Source of the DNA: Deltaproteobacteria bacterium
GTDB lineage: Bacteria; Myxococcota_A; Polyangia; Polyangiales; Houyiibacteriaceae
Assembly (NCBI GenBank): GCA_004283055.1
Contig: SHLP01000010.1
Span: 1 to 55,039 of the forward strand
Reading direction: 5' to 3'
DNA: 55,039 nt
A program made the position numbers and the translations under genes. Positions 40,304 through 48,420 of the stretch are shown piece by piece. The notes below the pieces were generated by a model that did no database searches, was not told where the DNA came from, and was given only the letters and a program-made list of their open reading frames with translations. Position 1 is the first letter of the stretch. Every line of letters starts with the position of its first letter.

Positions 40304-41413
40304 ATGATGGCGATCCCTGAATTACCACTGCCCCCCGAAGCCGTGCCCGAGCGGCTGCGCCGCTTCGCGGACCCCAAGGCGCCGACCCCGGCGAAAATGA
40401 TGGCGGCGCGCGGAATGGTCCCGGTCAAAGGCGGCGACCTCGTGATGCTGCTCGCACAGCTCAGCGCCGACCCCGACTCGACCGTCTCGAAATCAGCGAG
40501 TGACACCCTGGAGGGCTTACCGGAGAACGTTCTGCATCCGGCCTGTCAGCAAGACCTGCATCCAGCGGTATTGCACGAGATCGCCATTCGGTTTCCGAGC
40601 GATGAAGAGGTTTTGGCCCGCTTGGCGTCGAACCACGCAGCGGCCGACGCGACGATCGCGAAGATCTCCGCGCACTGCCCTGAACGCATCACCGAGATCA
40701 TCTCGGTGAATCAGCAGCGACTCCTCGGAGCACCTGCAATCATCGAAGCGCTCTACAAGAACCGCAACACCCGGATGTCGACGGCCGACCGGCTCATCGA
40801 GCTGGCCGCCCGGCGCGGGGTCGAGCTCACCGGCATTCCGATGTTCGAGGAGCTCAAGAAAGCGATCCAGGGCAAGCTGATGCCGGAGCCCAGTGAGTCG
40901 CCTCTTCCGTCGGATGAGGTCTTTTCGAGCGCGCTGGCCGAGGATGAAGAAAGAGACGCAGTCGAGCGCGACAAGTTCGACGGAACAGAAGAGACCAAGG
41001 AGGAGTTCATCCCGCTTCAAACCAAGCTTCGTGGAATGAGCGTTGGAGAGAAGATCCGAATGGCGCTCCTGGGCAACGCGGCCGCGCGCTCGATTCTCGT
41101 GCGAGACCCGAATCGGGTGGTTTCCATGGCCGCCATCGCCTCTCCGGCAATGAGCGAGAGCGAGGCCAAGAACGCCGCTCAAAGTCGCGAGGTCTCCGAG
41201 GATGTGCTCCGTTACATCGGCCGAAAGCGCGAGTGGCTCAAGAGCTATGAAATCAAGCGCCACCTCTGCAACAATCCGAAAACGCCGATCGCAATCTCGA
41301 TGACGTTTCTGAATCACCTTCGGCGAAACGACCTGCAGACCTTGTCGCGAAGCCGCGGGATTCCCGGGCCTCTCAAGCAGGCCGCAAAGCGAAGATCCAA
41401 GCAATTCCAGTAG
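40304..41413 (+). CDS. Uncharacterised HEAT-like helical protein
   Basis: A 369-residue protein without signal peptide or membrane segments. I do not recognise a named family. The sequence is rich in alpha-helical repeats (for example LHPAVLHEIAIRFPSDEEVLARLASNHAAADATIAKISAHCPERI), which look like HEAT or DUF2336-type repeats. An acidic linker (about 205-240) precedes a second helical half with RKREWLKSYEIKRHLCNNPKTPIAISMTFLNHL, which ends in a very basic tail. The start ATG ATG at 40304/40307 lies 4 bp after the crotonase stop; a longer form from 40163 would overlap that gene and is not supported. The following TPR gene starts 3 bp after its stop. A scaffolding role is only inference. Confidence 0.8.
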   Translation: MMAIPELPLPPEAVPERLRRFADPKAPTPAKMMAARGMVPVKGGDLVMLLAQLSADPDSTVSKSASDTLEGLPENVLHPACQQDLHPAVLHEIAIRFPSDEEVLARLASNHAAADATIAKISAHCPERITEIISVNQQRLLGAPAIIEALYKNRNTRMSTADRLIELAARRGVELTGIPMFEELKKAIQGKLMPEPSESPLPSDEVFSSALAEDEERDAVERDKFDGTEETKEEFIPLQTKLRGMSVGEKIRMALLGNAAARSILVRDPNRVVSMAAIASPAMSESEAKNAAQSREVSEDVLRYIGRKREWLKSYEIKRHLCNNPKTPIAISMTFLNHLRRNDLQTLSRSRGIPGPLKQAAKRRSKQFQ

Positions 41414-41416
41414 CTC

Positions 41417-42661
41417 ATGAGTTTACTCAAGAAATTGTTTTCCGCTGACCCGGAGGCGCTCGAGAAGAAGGCTGACGCTCTCTACGCGTCCGGGGACTTC
41501 GGTCCGGCCAAGCTTGCCTACGAAAAGGCCATGGCCGCGTCTCCAAAAAACGCGAAGGAAGCATTTGCAGAAAAGGTACGACGCTGCGCCGATGGCATCG
41601 CGCGGCGCCGAATCGAGGAGGCGCGCGCGTATCTCGCGCAGGGCTCGATCGAGCTGGCTGAGCAGGAGCTCGACGGTGCGTTGGAGGTCGTGAGCGATCC
41701 GTCGCTCCGCGAGCAGGCCCAGGCGATGTTGGATGGGCTCGAGGCACAGGAAGCGCAGGAGCAGGCGGCGTCGCCCGAAATGACCGATGAAGAGCGGATC
41801 GCCTTGCTGATGGGTCAGTGGGAGGAAGCTCAGGCCAATGAATACGAGAGCTACGGCGATGGATTCCTCGAGGCGCTCCTGGCCATTCAGCGAGAAGAGT
41901 TTGACGAGGCGCGGGTTCAGCTGGAGGCGCTGCTAGCTGAGGCGCCGAGCCCGAGATACCTATGGCTCGAAGTCGGGCGCGCCCGCCTCCTCGGCGACGA
42001 TGTCTCCGGCGGCAAAGCAGCCTTACAGAGCTTTCTCGATGCGCTCCCGGAAGAAGAAGGCGGCGAGACGAAGCTGGCCGCAAATCTCGCCCTCGCCCGT
42101 CTAGCCGACGAAGCCGAGCAGTTCGAAGAGGCGATGCACTACTTCGAAGGAGCCGTTCATGCGCTCCCCGAGGACTACCGCCCATACCTCGCGATGGGAG
42201 CTTTCCTTCGGAGCAAGGCGCATGGTCAAGAGGCCCTCGATGTGCTTCAGACCTCACTCGAGCTGAGCAAGACAGCCGGGACGGACTGGCGACTGCTCGA
42301 GGAGCTCGGCCTGGCTTCAGAGCTCGTCGGTAAACCTGACGATGCGCGGAGCTTCTTCAATCAAGTGATTGAGTTCTTTACTCAACGCCAGGTCACTGAT
42401 TTCCCCCCGAGCACGGCGACGCCCCTGGCCAAGCTCTACGAAGCGGAGGGGCGCCTCGATCGGGCGGCCGACCTGTACCGAGCGCTGAGCAAAGGAAGCG
42501 ACAAAGACCAACATGCTCTCTACCACTACGAAGCAGGACGTCTTTTGCGGTCGCTCGGCCTCGACCAAGAAGCACGGCGGATGCTGACGCGTGCCGAGGC
42601 ATTGCTTGGCGAAAGCGATGGAGAGCTGGGCGAAAAGGTCGCCGCACTGCTGAACGCCTAA
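41417..42661 (+). CDS. Tetratricopeptide-repeat protein
   Basis: A 414-residue cytoplasmic protein built from TPR-like helix pairs. Clear units include DALYASGDFGPAKLAYEKAM, ARAYLAQGSIELAEQELDGAL, ALLAIQREEFDEARVQLEALL and LAKLYEAEGRLDRAADLYRAL. No catalytic motif or signal peptide is evident. The middle is acidic. The gene is 3 bp downstream of the HEAT-like gene and follows the crotonase gene, forming a likely operon. TPR proteins usually mediate protein-protein contacts; the partner could be the HEAT-like product, but this is not shown. Confidence 0.92.
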   Translation: MSLLKKLFSADPEALEKKADALYASGDFGPAKLAYEKAMAASPKNAKEAFAEKVRRCADGIARRRIEEARAYLAQGSIELAEQELDGALEVVSDPSLREQAQAMLDGLEAQEAQEQAASPEMTDEERIALLMGQWEEAQANEYESYGDGFLEALLAIQREEFDEARVQLEALLAEAPSPRYLWLEVGRARLLGDDVSGGKAALQSFLDALPEEEGGETKLAANLALARLADEAEQFEEAMHYFEGAVHALPEDYRPYLAMGAFLRSKAHGQEALDVLQTSLELSKTAGTDWRLLEELGLASELVGKPDDARSFFNQVIEFFTQRQVTDFPPSTATPLAKLYEAEGRLDRAADLYRALSKGSDKDQHALYHYEAGRLLRSLGLDQEARRMLTRAEALLGESDGELGEKVAALLNA

Positions 42662-42788
42662 ATCGCCAGCCTGCTGATTTCACGACCCTTTTGGGCCCGA
42701 TGACGCTCTTGAAATCGGTGCTATCTTTATCGGGCGCAGCGGCGTGGACCGGGAATCGACCTGGCCGCGACCAAAGCGAAGCAAATCC

Positions 42789-43691
42789 ATGACCCGAGGA
42801 CACGCCCCCGACGAGCGGCCCGTGACGGTGCCCCGGCTTCGCCGAATGAAGCGTGACCGCACCCGGATCACCATGGTGACCGCATACGATGCCACCTTCG
42901 CGCGCTTGTTCGAGGAGGCCGGAGTCGACGTCCTCCTCGTCGGCGACTCGCTTGGAATGGTCGTCCAAGGGCTCGACTCCACGCTCCCGGTGACGGTCGA
43001 CGAGGTCATCTACCATTGCCGAGCAGTCGCACGCGGCACGCGACGCGCGCACGTCGTTGGGGACATGCCCTTTCTCAGTTGGCAGCTCGGCTCCGAGCAA
43101 GCGCTTCGCAACGCCGGACGCTTCCTCTCCGAGGGGGGCGCTCAGGCCGTCAAGCTCGAGGGCGGTGTCGACGCCGCGCCGACGATCGAGCGTATCGTTC
43201 GGGCGGGCATCCCGGTGATGGCGCATGTTGGCCTGACGCCGCAGAGCGTTCATGCGATGGGTGGGTTTCGAGTACAGGGCAAGACCGAAGAGACCGCGGC
43301 CCGAGTTTTGGCCGATGCACGAGCGGTGGCGGAGGCGGGCGCGTACAGCGTGGTGCTCGAAGGCATTCCAAGCGACCTCGCCCAGCAAATCACCGATGCC
43401 CTCGAAATCCCAACCATTGGGATCGGCGCAGGCCCCGACTGCGACGGTCAGGTCCTGGTCTGCTACGACCTGCTCGGCTTGACGCCTGATCTGAAGCCCA
43501 AATTCGTGAAACGATACGCCGAGTTCTTCGAACAAGGCGTGGCCGCTGCGCGCCGCTACTGCGATGAAGTTCGCGACGGCGTCTTTCCGAGCGAAGAGTT
43601 CAGCTTCGGGAAGGTCAAAAAGGATGAGGCGACCGCGTCGGGGCTCAGCCTGGTGCAGCACGTTCGACCTGGCTACGGGCCGAAGGGATGA
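42789..43691 (+). CDS. panB: 3-methyl-2-oxobutanoate hydroxymethyltransferase
   Basis: PanB makes ketopantoate from 2-oxoisovalerate and 5,10-methylene-tetrahydrofolate, the first step of pantothenate synthesis. VTAYDATFARLFEEAGVDVLLVGDSLGMVVQG, AVKLEGG, PVMAHVGLTPQSVHAMGGFRVQGKT and IPTIGIGAGPDCDGQVLV are the family's conserved blocks. The ATG at 42789 is chosen; an upstream GTG at 42744 would add 15 unconserved residues. The stop overlaps the panC start as ATGA, so the pair is translationally coupled. Upstream lies 127 bp of gene-free sequence that could carry a promoter. Confidence 0.97.
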   Translation: MTRGHAPDERPVTVPRLRRMKRDRTRITMVTAYDATFARLFEEAGVDVLLVGDSLGMVVQGLDSTLPVTVDEVIYHCRAVARGTRRAHVVGDMPFLSWQLGSEQALRNAGRFLSEGGAQAVKLEGGVDAAPTIERIVRAGIPVMAHVGLTPQSVHAMGGFRVQGKTEETAARVLADARAVAEAGAYSVVLEGIPSDLAQQITDALEIPTIGIGAGPDCDGQVLVCYDLLGLTPDLKPKFVKRYAEFFEQGVAAARRYCDEVRDGVFPSEEFSFGKVKKDEATASGLSLVQHVRPGYGPKG

Positions 43692-44545
43692 GCAAAGTGC
43701 TCCGCAAGCCTGCCGAATTCCGGCAGGCCTGCGAAGACGCTCGGGCGGCACAGCGACACGTAGGGCTGGTACCGACCATGGGCGCGCTGCATGACGGCCA
43801 TTTTTCGTTGATTGATGAGGCCAAGTCGCGCGCGGACTTCATTGCCCTGACGCTTTTCGTCAATCCGCTGCAGTTCGCGCCCGGAGAAGACCTGACGCGC
43901 TACCCGCGAACGTTCGAGAGCGACCTCGCCGGCTGTCGTGAACGAGGAGTAGATGTCGTCTTCGCCCCCGAGCCCGGTGCGATGTATTCACCGGAGTTCC
44001 AGACCGGGGTCTCGGTCAAAGGAATCAGCGAGCCCCTCGAGGGTGGATTTCGCCCCTCGCATTTCGACGGTGTGACCACGGTGGTGACGAAGCTTTTCAA
44101 TCTCGCCGGTCCCTGCATCGCGATGTTCGGCCGCAAGGACTACCAGCAATGGAAAGTCCTCTCGCGAATGGCTCTCGACCTCGACATGCCGATCGAGGTG
44201 GTCGGCTGCCCCATCATTCGCGAAGACGATGGCCTCGCCCTCTCCTCCCGCAACCGCTATCTGAGCACCTCGGACCGCACGCGAGCGCTCGGCATCGTTG
44301 CCGGGCTTCGTCAGGCTTTCGACGCATGGGAGCACGGTGAGCGTGAGCCCGATGTGCTTCGGTCTTTGGCCGAAGAACCCGTGCGTGGGGCGTTCGATCG
44401 GCTCGACTATGTGGCCGCCGTCGATCCCGAAACACTGGCAGCCCCCTCGCCTTCCCCGCGCCGCATACTGATCGCGGTGGCCGCGCACCTTGGAACGACC
44501 CGCCTGATCGACAATGTGGTGCTCGGCGAAGACGCCCGCCCCTAG
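43688..44545 (+). CDS. panC: Pantothenate synthetase
   Basis: PanC condenses pantoate and beta-alanine with ATP to give pantothenate. The HIGH-like nucleotide motif is VPTMGALHDGHFSLI. The second signature FGRKDYQQWKVL and the KMSKS-like region IIREDDGLALSSRNRYLS are intact. The length of 285 residues is typical. The start ATG overlaps the panB stop (ATGA). The aspartate decarboxylase gene panD is not in the window. Confidence 0.97.
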   Translation: MSKVLRKPAEFRQACEDARAAQRHVGLVPTMGALHDGHFSLIDEAKSRADFIALTLFVNPLQFAPGEDLTRYPRTFESDLAGCRERGVDVVFAPEPGAMYSPEFQTGVSVKGISEPLEGGFRPSHFDGVTTVVTKLFNLAGPCIAMFGRKDYQQWKVLSRMALDLDMPIEVVGCPIIREDDGLALSSRNRYLSTSDRTRALGIVAGLRQAFDAWEHGEREPDVLRSLAEEPVRGAFDRLDYVAAVDPETLAAPSPSPRRILIAVAAHLGTTRLIDNVVLGEDARP

Positions 44546-44592
44546 TTCGCCGCGATCATGACTCGGTGGACCGCTTCGCGTATGCTTGAAGC

Positions 44593-45102
44593 ATGAGTCG
44601 ACCACCAACGCCCAAGCTCAATTCGGAACACCTGGCCGACATCGGTCTCTTTGGGGGCCTGAGCAGGGAGACCCTCGAGGTCTTGGCATCGTCACTGCCA
44701 ACGACCCGCGTCGAAGCCGGTGAGATCGTCGTCGAAGAGGGCGACATGTCGACGAAGATGTTCGTCGTCATCGCTGGCGAGCTCGAGGTCATCAAAAAGG
44801 GCGAGTCAGGCGGGGACGTGCGCGTGGCCGTCCTCGGTCCGAGCGACTGGTTCGGCGAGATGTCGATCATCGACGTGCAGCCGCGGTCGGCAAGCGTTCG
44901 CGCCGTCGCGCCGACCCTGGTCGTTTCGGTGACGGCCGACCACGTGGAAAACCTGCTCTACCGGCGCGACGTCAAAGACTACGCGCTGTTCATCATGAAC
45001 ATTGCGCGTGAGCTCAGCCGCCGCCTCCGAGTCGCGGACGGAATCCTCGCGCAGTTCTACGCCGCGCTCTCGCATCAATACGGCCCGACACCAAAAGGCT
45101 GA
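44593..45102 (+). CDS. Stand-alone cyclic nucleotide-binding domain protein
   Basis: A 169-residue protein consisting almost wholly of one cNMP-binding domain (about residues 15-130). The phosphate-binding cassette reads WFGEMSIIDVQPRSASV, with the conserved Glu and Arg that contact the cyclic nucleotide. No helix-turn-helix, kinase or channel segment follows; a helical C-terminal part of about 40 residues ends the protein. It may work as a soluble sensor that binds a partner. It lies 47 bp after panC on the same strand, but a functional link to pantothenate synthesis is not suggested. It converges on the next gene with a 19-bp gap. Confidence 0.92.
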   Translation: MSRPPTPKLNSEHLADIGLFGGLSRETLEVLASSLPTTRVEAGEIVVEEGDMSTKMFVVIAGELEVIKKGESGGDVRVAVLGPSDWFGEMSIIDVQPRSASVRAVAPTLVVSVTADHVENLLYRRDVKDYALFIMNIARELSRRLRVADGILAQFYAALSHQYGPTPKG

Positions 45103-45121
45103 GGTCTGCAGGCAGGCTCGC

Positions 45122-45970
45122 CTAATAGACGCCAGGAGGCGGCGAGCTCAGCGCCCTGATCCCGTCGTGATTCTTGAGTGCCTCGAGAATGATCGTCGCA
45201 GTCTCCTCGATGGCGCAGTTGGTCACGTCAACCACCATCCACTCGGGGTTGCTCCGCAAAATGCCGTGCGCGTATTCGAGCTCGGCTTTGACGTGGTCGC
45301 GCAGGCCGTAGTTCGCGTCGGTCGGCATGCCGAGCTGCTGCAGGCGCTGTTTGCGGATGTACATCAACTGATCGACGTCGATAGTGAGGCCCACGACCCG
45401 AAAGCCTGGGAGCTGGTAGAGTTCTTCGGGAGGCTCGACGCCTAGCACGAGCGGCACGTTCGCGACTCTGAGTCCACGCCCAGCCAAATACGTCGACAGC
45501 GGCGTCTTGCTCGTCCGGCTGACGCCCACCAAGACGAGGTCGGCCTTGTGGAGGTTGCGCGGCTCTTTGCCGTCGTCGCTCTTGACCGCAAACTCGATTG
45601 CCTCGACTCGTCGAAAATACTCCTGTGACAGGGGCATTTCGGCCGTCGGAATGTTGACCGGGTCGGCTTCGAGGTAGTGACCGATCTGGGAGATTAGCGA
45701 ACCGATCACGTCGACGTGACGGACATTGAGCCGAGTCGCCTGCTCGTTGAAATGGTCGCGTAGCTCTGGGCGAACCAAGGTGAAAACGACCATCGCCTGG
45801 TCCGCGGCGGCGCTCTCTAGAACGGCCGTCAGCGCACGTCGATCTCGGAGGCGGCGTTCAATCCTCAGTCGAACGCCATGATCGGGGAATTGCAGAAGTG
45901 TGGCTCGGGTCACCCGCTCGGCGGTTTCGCCGGTCGAGTCGCTGACCACGTAGATGACCTTCGCATCCAT
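45122..45970 (-). CDS. Pyruvate phosphate dikinase / PEP synthase regulatory protein (DUF299)
   Basis: A bifunctional kinase and pyrophosphorylase that inactivates PEP synthase or pyruvate phosphate dikinase by ADP-dependent threonine phosphorylation and reactivates it by phosphorolysis. VYVVSDSTGETAERVTRA at the start, the P-loop-like VGVSRTSKTPLSTYLA and the later LTIDVDQLMYIRKQR are family hallmarks. The length of 282 residues is normal. The ATG at 45970 follows the stop of a 44-residue basic protein gene by 11 bp, so the two are probably co-transcribed. Which enzyme is the target (PpsA or PPDK) is not visible here. Confidence 0.95.
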   Translation of the reverse strand: MDAKVIYVVSDSTGETAERVTRATLLQFPDHGVRLRIERRLRDRRALTAVLESAAADQAMVVFTLVRPELRDHFNEQATRLNVRHVDVIGSLISQIGHYLEADPVNIPTAEMPLSQEYFRRVEAIEFAVKSDDGKEPRNLHKADLVLVGVSRTSKTPLSTYLAGRGLRVANVPLVLGVEPPEELYQLPGFRVVGLTIDVDQLMYIRKQRLQQLGMPTDANYGLRDHVKAELEYAHGILRSNPEWMVVDVTNCAIEETATIILEALKNHDGIRALSSPPPGVY

Positions 45971-45981
45971 GGAGGCCTCGC

Positions 45982-46116
45982 TCAGAGGCGACGGCCTAGC
46001 TTCCGCCCGTGCATTCGATTGACGCGACGACGGTTCTTTGCCTTACGCTTGGCGTTTCGGCGCGCCGCTTTGTTGCGCTTGCGAGACCGGTCGCTGTTCA
46101 CGATGTTCAAGTACAT
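45982..46116 (-). CDS. 44-residue very basic protein, probable nucleic-acid or ribosome binder
   Basis: A very short gene. AGGAG lies 7 bases before the ATG at 46116, and the stop TGA is at 45982-45984. The product starts MYLNIVNSDRSRKRN, continues as KAARRNAKRKAKNRRRVNR and ends in GRKLGRRL. I count 19 Arg or Lys residues in 44, no Cys and almost no acidic residues (one Asp). There is no membrane segment. Such sequences occur in small ribosomal proteins, nucleoid proteins and RNA-binding peptides, but I do not recognise a family. The gene precedes the PPDK/PEP synthase regulator by 11 bp on the same strand. An alternative reading is that the basic run is a by-product of GC-rich DNA; the ribosome site and clean boundaries argue against this. 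Confidence 0.72.
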   Translation of the reverse strand: MYLNIVNSDRSRKRNKAARRNAKRKAKNRRRVNRMHGRKLGRRL

Positions 46117-46169
46117 GGCTCACTCCTGAGGAGCCGCTTGTAAGGGATGCCCGGGAGCAACGCAAGCAG

Positions 46170-47243
46170 TCAGCGACTTCGTCGCGGGACGAGCAGCCAA
46201 TAGTCGAGGTCGAGGACGACATCCTGGTGATAAACGTCCCGGCCGTCTTTGGAGACCTTCAGAGGAAACCCAGCGTTGGTCGGCTGGATGTCTCGAAGCG
46301 CCACCAATCTCACCCGCAGGGCCCCACAGTCGCTGCGGCCTGGAATGTCGGCTTTATCGAGGATTTCGCTGTAGGCATAGACGGTGTCGCCCGCGAAAGT
46401 CGGGTTTGCATGGGCGCCCCCGTTCCAGGCGAGGATGCCCAGGACTTTCTCCATCCCGTTGAAGGACAGCGAGCGCGCCACGCTGATGACATGGCCGCCG
46501 TACATCAAACGACGACCGAAGCGTGTGTCTTTCGTTTGGATCGCGTCGAAGTGGACCTTGGCCGTGTTCTGATACAAGCGGGTCGCGGTCGCGTGCTCCG
46601 CCTCTTCGATCGTCATCCCATCGACGTGGTCGATTTTCTCGCCCCGCTCATAGTCTTCGAAGTACGCACTGCCCCCCGCCGGCCAGTCCTCGTACGCGCT
46701 GAGATCGAGAACAGCGGGCACCACCAGATCCCCGGGCGCCACTTCCTTGGGCATCGACGGTCGGTCGGCCGCACCGGTCGGCGTCGACGGGTCTCGCTTG
46801 TGGACCATCACCCATCGGTAGTATTCGAGCACCGCCTCGCCGCGCTGATTGGTACCTTCCGTTTTGACCCAGACCACGCCGGTTTTGCCATTGCTGTTTT
46901 CCTTCTTGCCGATGACCTCGGAGACGGAGCGCAAGGTGTCGCCGGGATAGACCGGCGCTAGAAACCTCACCCCGGCGTAACCGAGGTTCGCGACCGCGTT
47001 GAGGGAGACGTCATTGACGGTTTTCCCAAACACGATGTGGAAGGTCAGCATGTCGTTGATCGTCTCGCGAGGATGACCCAGGGACCTCGCAAACTCCGCG
47101 GAGCAATGCAGCGGATAGCGGGATCCCGTCAGGCCGATGTACAGCGCCGCCTCGCCCTCGGTGATCGTGCGCGGCACGGCGTGAACGAGCTCCGCACCCA
47201 CTTCGAAATCCTCGAAAAAATTGCCTGGATTGGTCTTGGCCAT
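46170..47243 (-). CDS. MaoC-family dehydratase, mesaconyl-CoA hydratase-like
   Basis: A 357-residue double hotdog-fold protein. The N-terminal half has NFFEDFEVGAELVHAVPRTITEGE, TGSRYPLHCSAEFA, FHIVFGKTVNDVSLNAVANLGYAG and VYPGDTLRSVSEVIGKKENSNGKTGVVWV. These resemble beta-methylmalyl-CoA dehydratase/mesaconyl-CoA hydratase (Mch) of the ethylmalonyl-CoA and 3-hydroxypropionate pathways. The second half carries a further MaoC-type domain with MTIEEAEHATATRLYQNTAKVHFD and MYGGHVISVARSLSFNG. GAGGA 6-7 bases upstream supports the ATG at 47243. No other gene of these pathways is nearby, so the substrate is inferred from similarity only. Confidence 0.85.
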   Translation of the reverse strand: MAKTNPGNFFEDFEVGAELVHAVPRTITEGEAALYIGLTGSRYPLHCSAEFARSLGHPRETINDMLTFHIVFGKTVNDVSLNAVANLGYAGVRFLAPVYPGDTLRSVSEVIGKKENSNGKTGVVWVKTEGTNQRGEAVLEYYRWVMVHKRDPSTPTGAADRPSMPKEVAPGDLVVPAVLDLSAYEDWPAGGSAYFEDYERGEKIDHVDGMTIEEAEHATATRLYQNTAKVHFDAIQTKDTRFGRRLMYGGHVISVARSLSFNGMEKVLGILAWNGGAHANPTFAGDTVYAYSEILDKADIPGRSDCGALRVRLVALRDIQPTNAGFPLKVSKDGRDVYHQDVVLDLDYWLLVPRRSR

Positions 47244-47329
47244 GTCGTTTCCTCGTCTGGGACGGCGCGACTCTAGCCCGCAAAGCCCATGCTGTCGCGC
47301 CGCGGGCTTGGATGCTATCTAGGGGCGCA

Positions 47330-47959
47330 GTGGACACGGGAAAAGAGCGCGCCGCCATGGTGGAGCATCAGCTTCGGCGCCGGGGGATCGGCAACACCCG
47401 GGTGCTCGCGGCAATGAGCGAGGTGCCGCGCGAGGCCTTCGTCCCAGAAGCGCTGAAGGCGAGCGCATACGCGGACAGCGCTCTACCACTCTCCCACGGG
47501 CAGACGATCTCGCAGCCATTGATGGTCGCGATGTCGGTCGAGGCGCTCGAGCTCCAGGGGCACGAAACCGTCCTCGAGATCGGCGCGGGTTCCGGCTACC
47601 AGGCGGCGGTACTTTCCAGGCTGGCCAAGAAGGTGTACGCGATCGAGATCATCCCCGAGCTGGTCGACCATGCGCGCGGTGTGCTGGACTCCTTGGGCGT
47701 GGACAACGTCGAGCTTCTCTGTGCGGACGGGCGAAAAGGGTGGCCCGAAGGTGCCCCCTACGACGGAATCGTAGTCGCCGCGGCAGCCGAAGAAGTTCCA
47801 CCGGCTCTGATCGAGCAGCTGCGAGAGGGCGGCCGTCTCGTCGTTCCGGTGGGCGGGAAATGGGGCCAATCCCTTCAGACCTTGCGAAAGCGAGGCGACA
47901 GGCTCGAGACGGAAGACCTTTGTCGATGCGTCTTTGTGCCGCTGGTCTATGGCAGCTAG
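47330..47959 (+). CDS. pcm: Protein-L-isoaspartate O-methyltransferase
   Basis: PCMT methylates isoaspartyl residues with SAM so that damaged proteins can be repaired. The sequence has MVEHQLRRRGI, VPREAFVP, the family block ADSALPLSHGQTISQPLMVA, motif I VLEIGAGSGYQAAVL, motif II PYDGIVVAAAAEEVPPALIEQL and motif III EGGRLVVPVG. AGGGG at 47321-47325 is 4 bases before the GTG at 47330, which I prefer over ATG 47312. The product has 209 residues, the usual size. It is divergent to the MaoC gene and is followed by a small membrane protein gene. Confidence 0.95.
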   Translation: MDTGKERAAMVEHQLRRRGIGNTRVLAAMSEVPREAFVPEALKASAYADSALPLSHGQTISQPLMVAMSVEALELQGHETVLEIGAGSGYQAAVLSRLAKKVYAIEIIPELVDHARGVLDSLGVDNVELLCADGRKGWPEGAPYDGIVVAAAAEEVPPALIEQLREGGRLVVPVGGKWGQSLQTLRKRGDRLETEDLCRCVFVPLVYGS

Positions 47960-47984
47960 ACTCCGGCCCGCGGAGGAGCACGCA

Positions 47985-48404
47985 ATGAGCATCATCGTCT
48001 TTCGGTACCTTCATTTCTTGGGTATTACGTTCTGGATCGGAAGCGCCGTCGCGATTGCGATCGCGGCATCCACGCCAGGTCCATCGGACAGCGGCATCGC
48101 TCAATCGCTTCGAAAAATTTCGCTACGCGTGACGACCCCCGCGATGCTCGTTGCCTTTGCCGGCGGCTTCGGAATGTTGATTCCCAACTTCGCAGAGCTG
48201 TACTCAAAGCAAGGGTGGATGCACGCGAAGCTCACTCTCTTGCTCGTGCTGGCCGGCGCGACCGGTGTGCTCAGCGGCAAGCTGCGACGCTGGGCCGAGG
48301 GCCAAGACGTCTCGCCAAAAGCCTTCAGAAGGCTCGCCTGGACGGTATCCGTTCTCGCCGTGCTCATCGTCACGTTTGCCGTCTTTCGACCCTTCTCGGC
48401 CTAG
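47985..48404 (+). CDS. Small CopD/HemJ-like membrane protein
   Basis: A 139-residue protein with four predicted membrane helices (residues about 7-30, 50-70, 80-100 and 115-135). The His in RYLHFLGITFWIG on helix 1 and the GWMHAKLTLLLVLAGATGV motif in the middle resemble the CopD/HemJ superfamily, in which paired His residues may bind haem or copper. GGAGGA lies 7 bases before the ATG, a strong start signal. It follows pcm by 25 bp and converges on the next gene. The assignment to HemJ or CopD is not certain; size fits HemJ (about 140 residues). Confidence 0.78.
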   Translation: MSIIVFRYLHFLGITFWIGSAVAIAIAASTPGPSDSGIAQSLRKISLRVTTPAMLVAFAGGFGMLIPNFAELYSKQGWMHAKLTLLLVLAGATGVLSGKLRRWAEGQDVSPKAFRRLAWTVSVLAVLIVTFAVFRPFSA

Positions 48405-48420
48405 CCACCGAACTACGACG

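Noticed and set aside
45878-46129. 83-codon plus-strand open frame overlapping the 44-residue basic protein gene
   Set aside because: No ribosome site, and it runs antisense through the start of the conserved PPDK/PEP synthase regulator; the minus-strand short gene has better signals.
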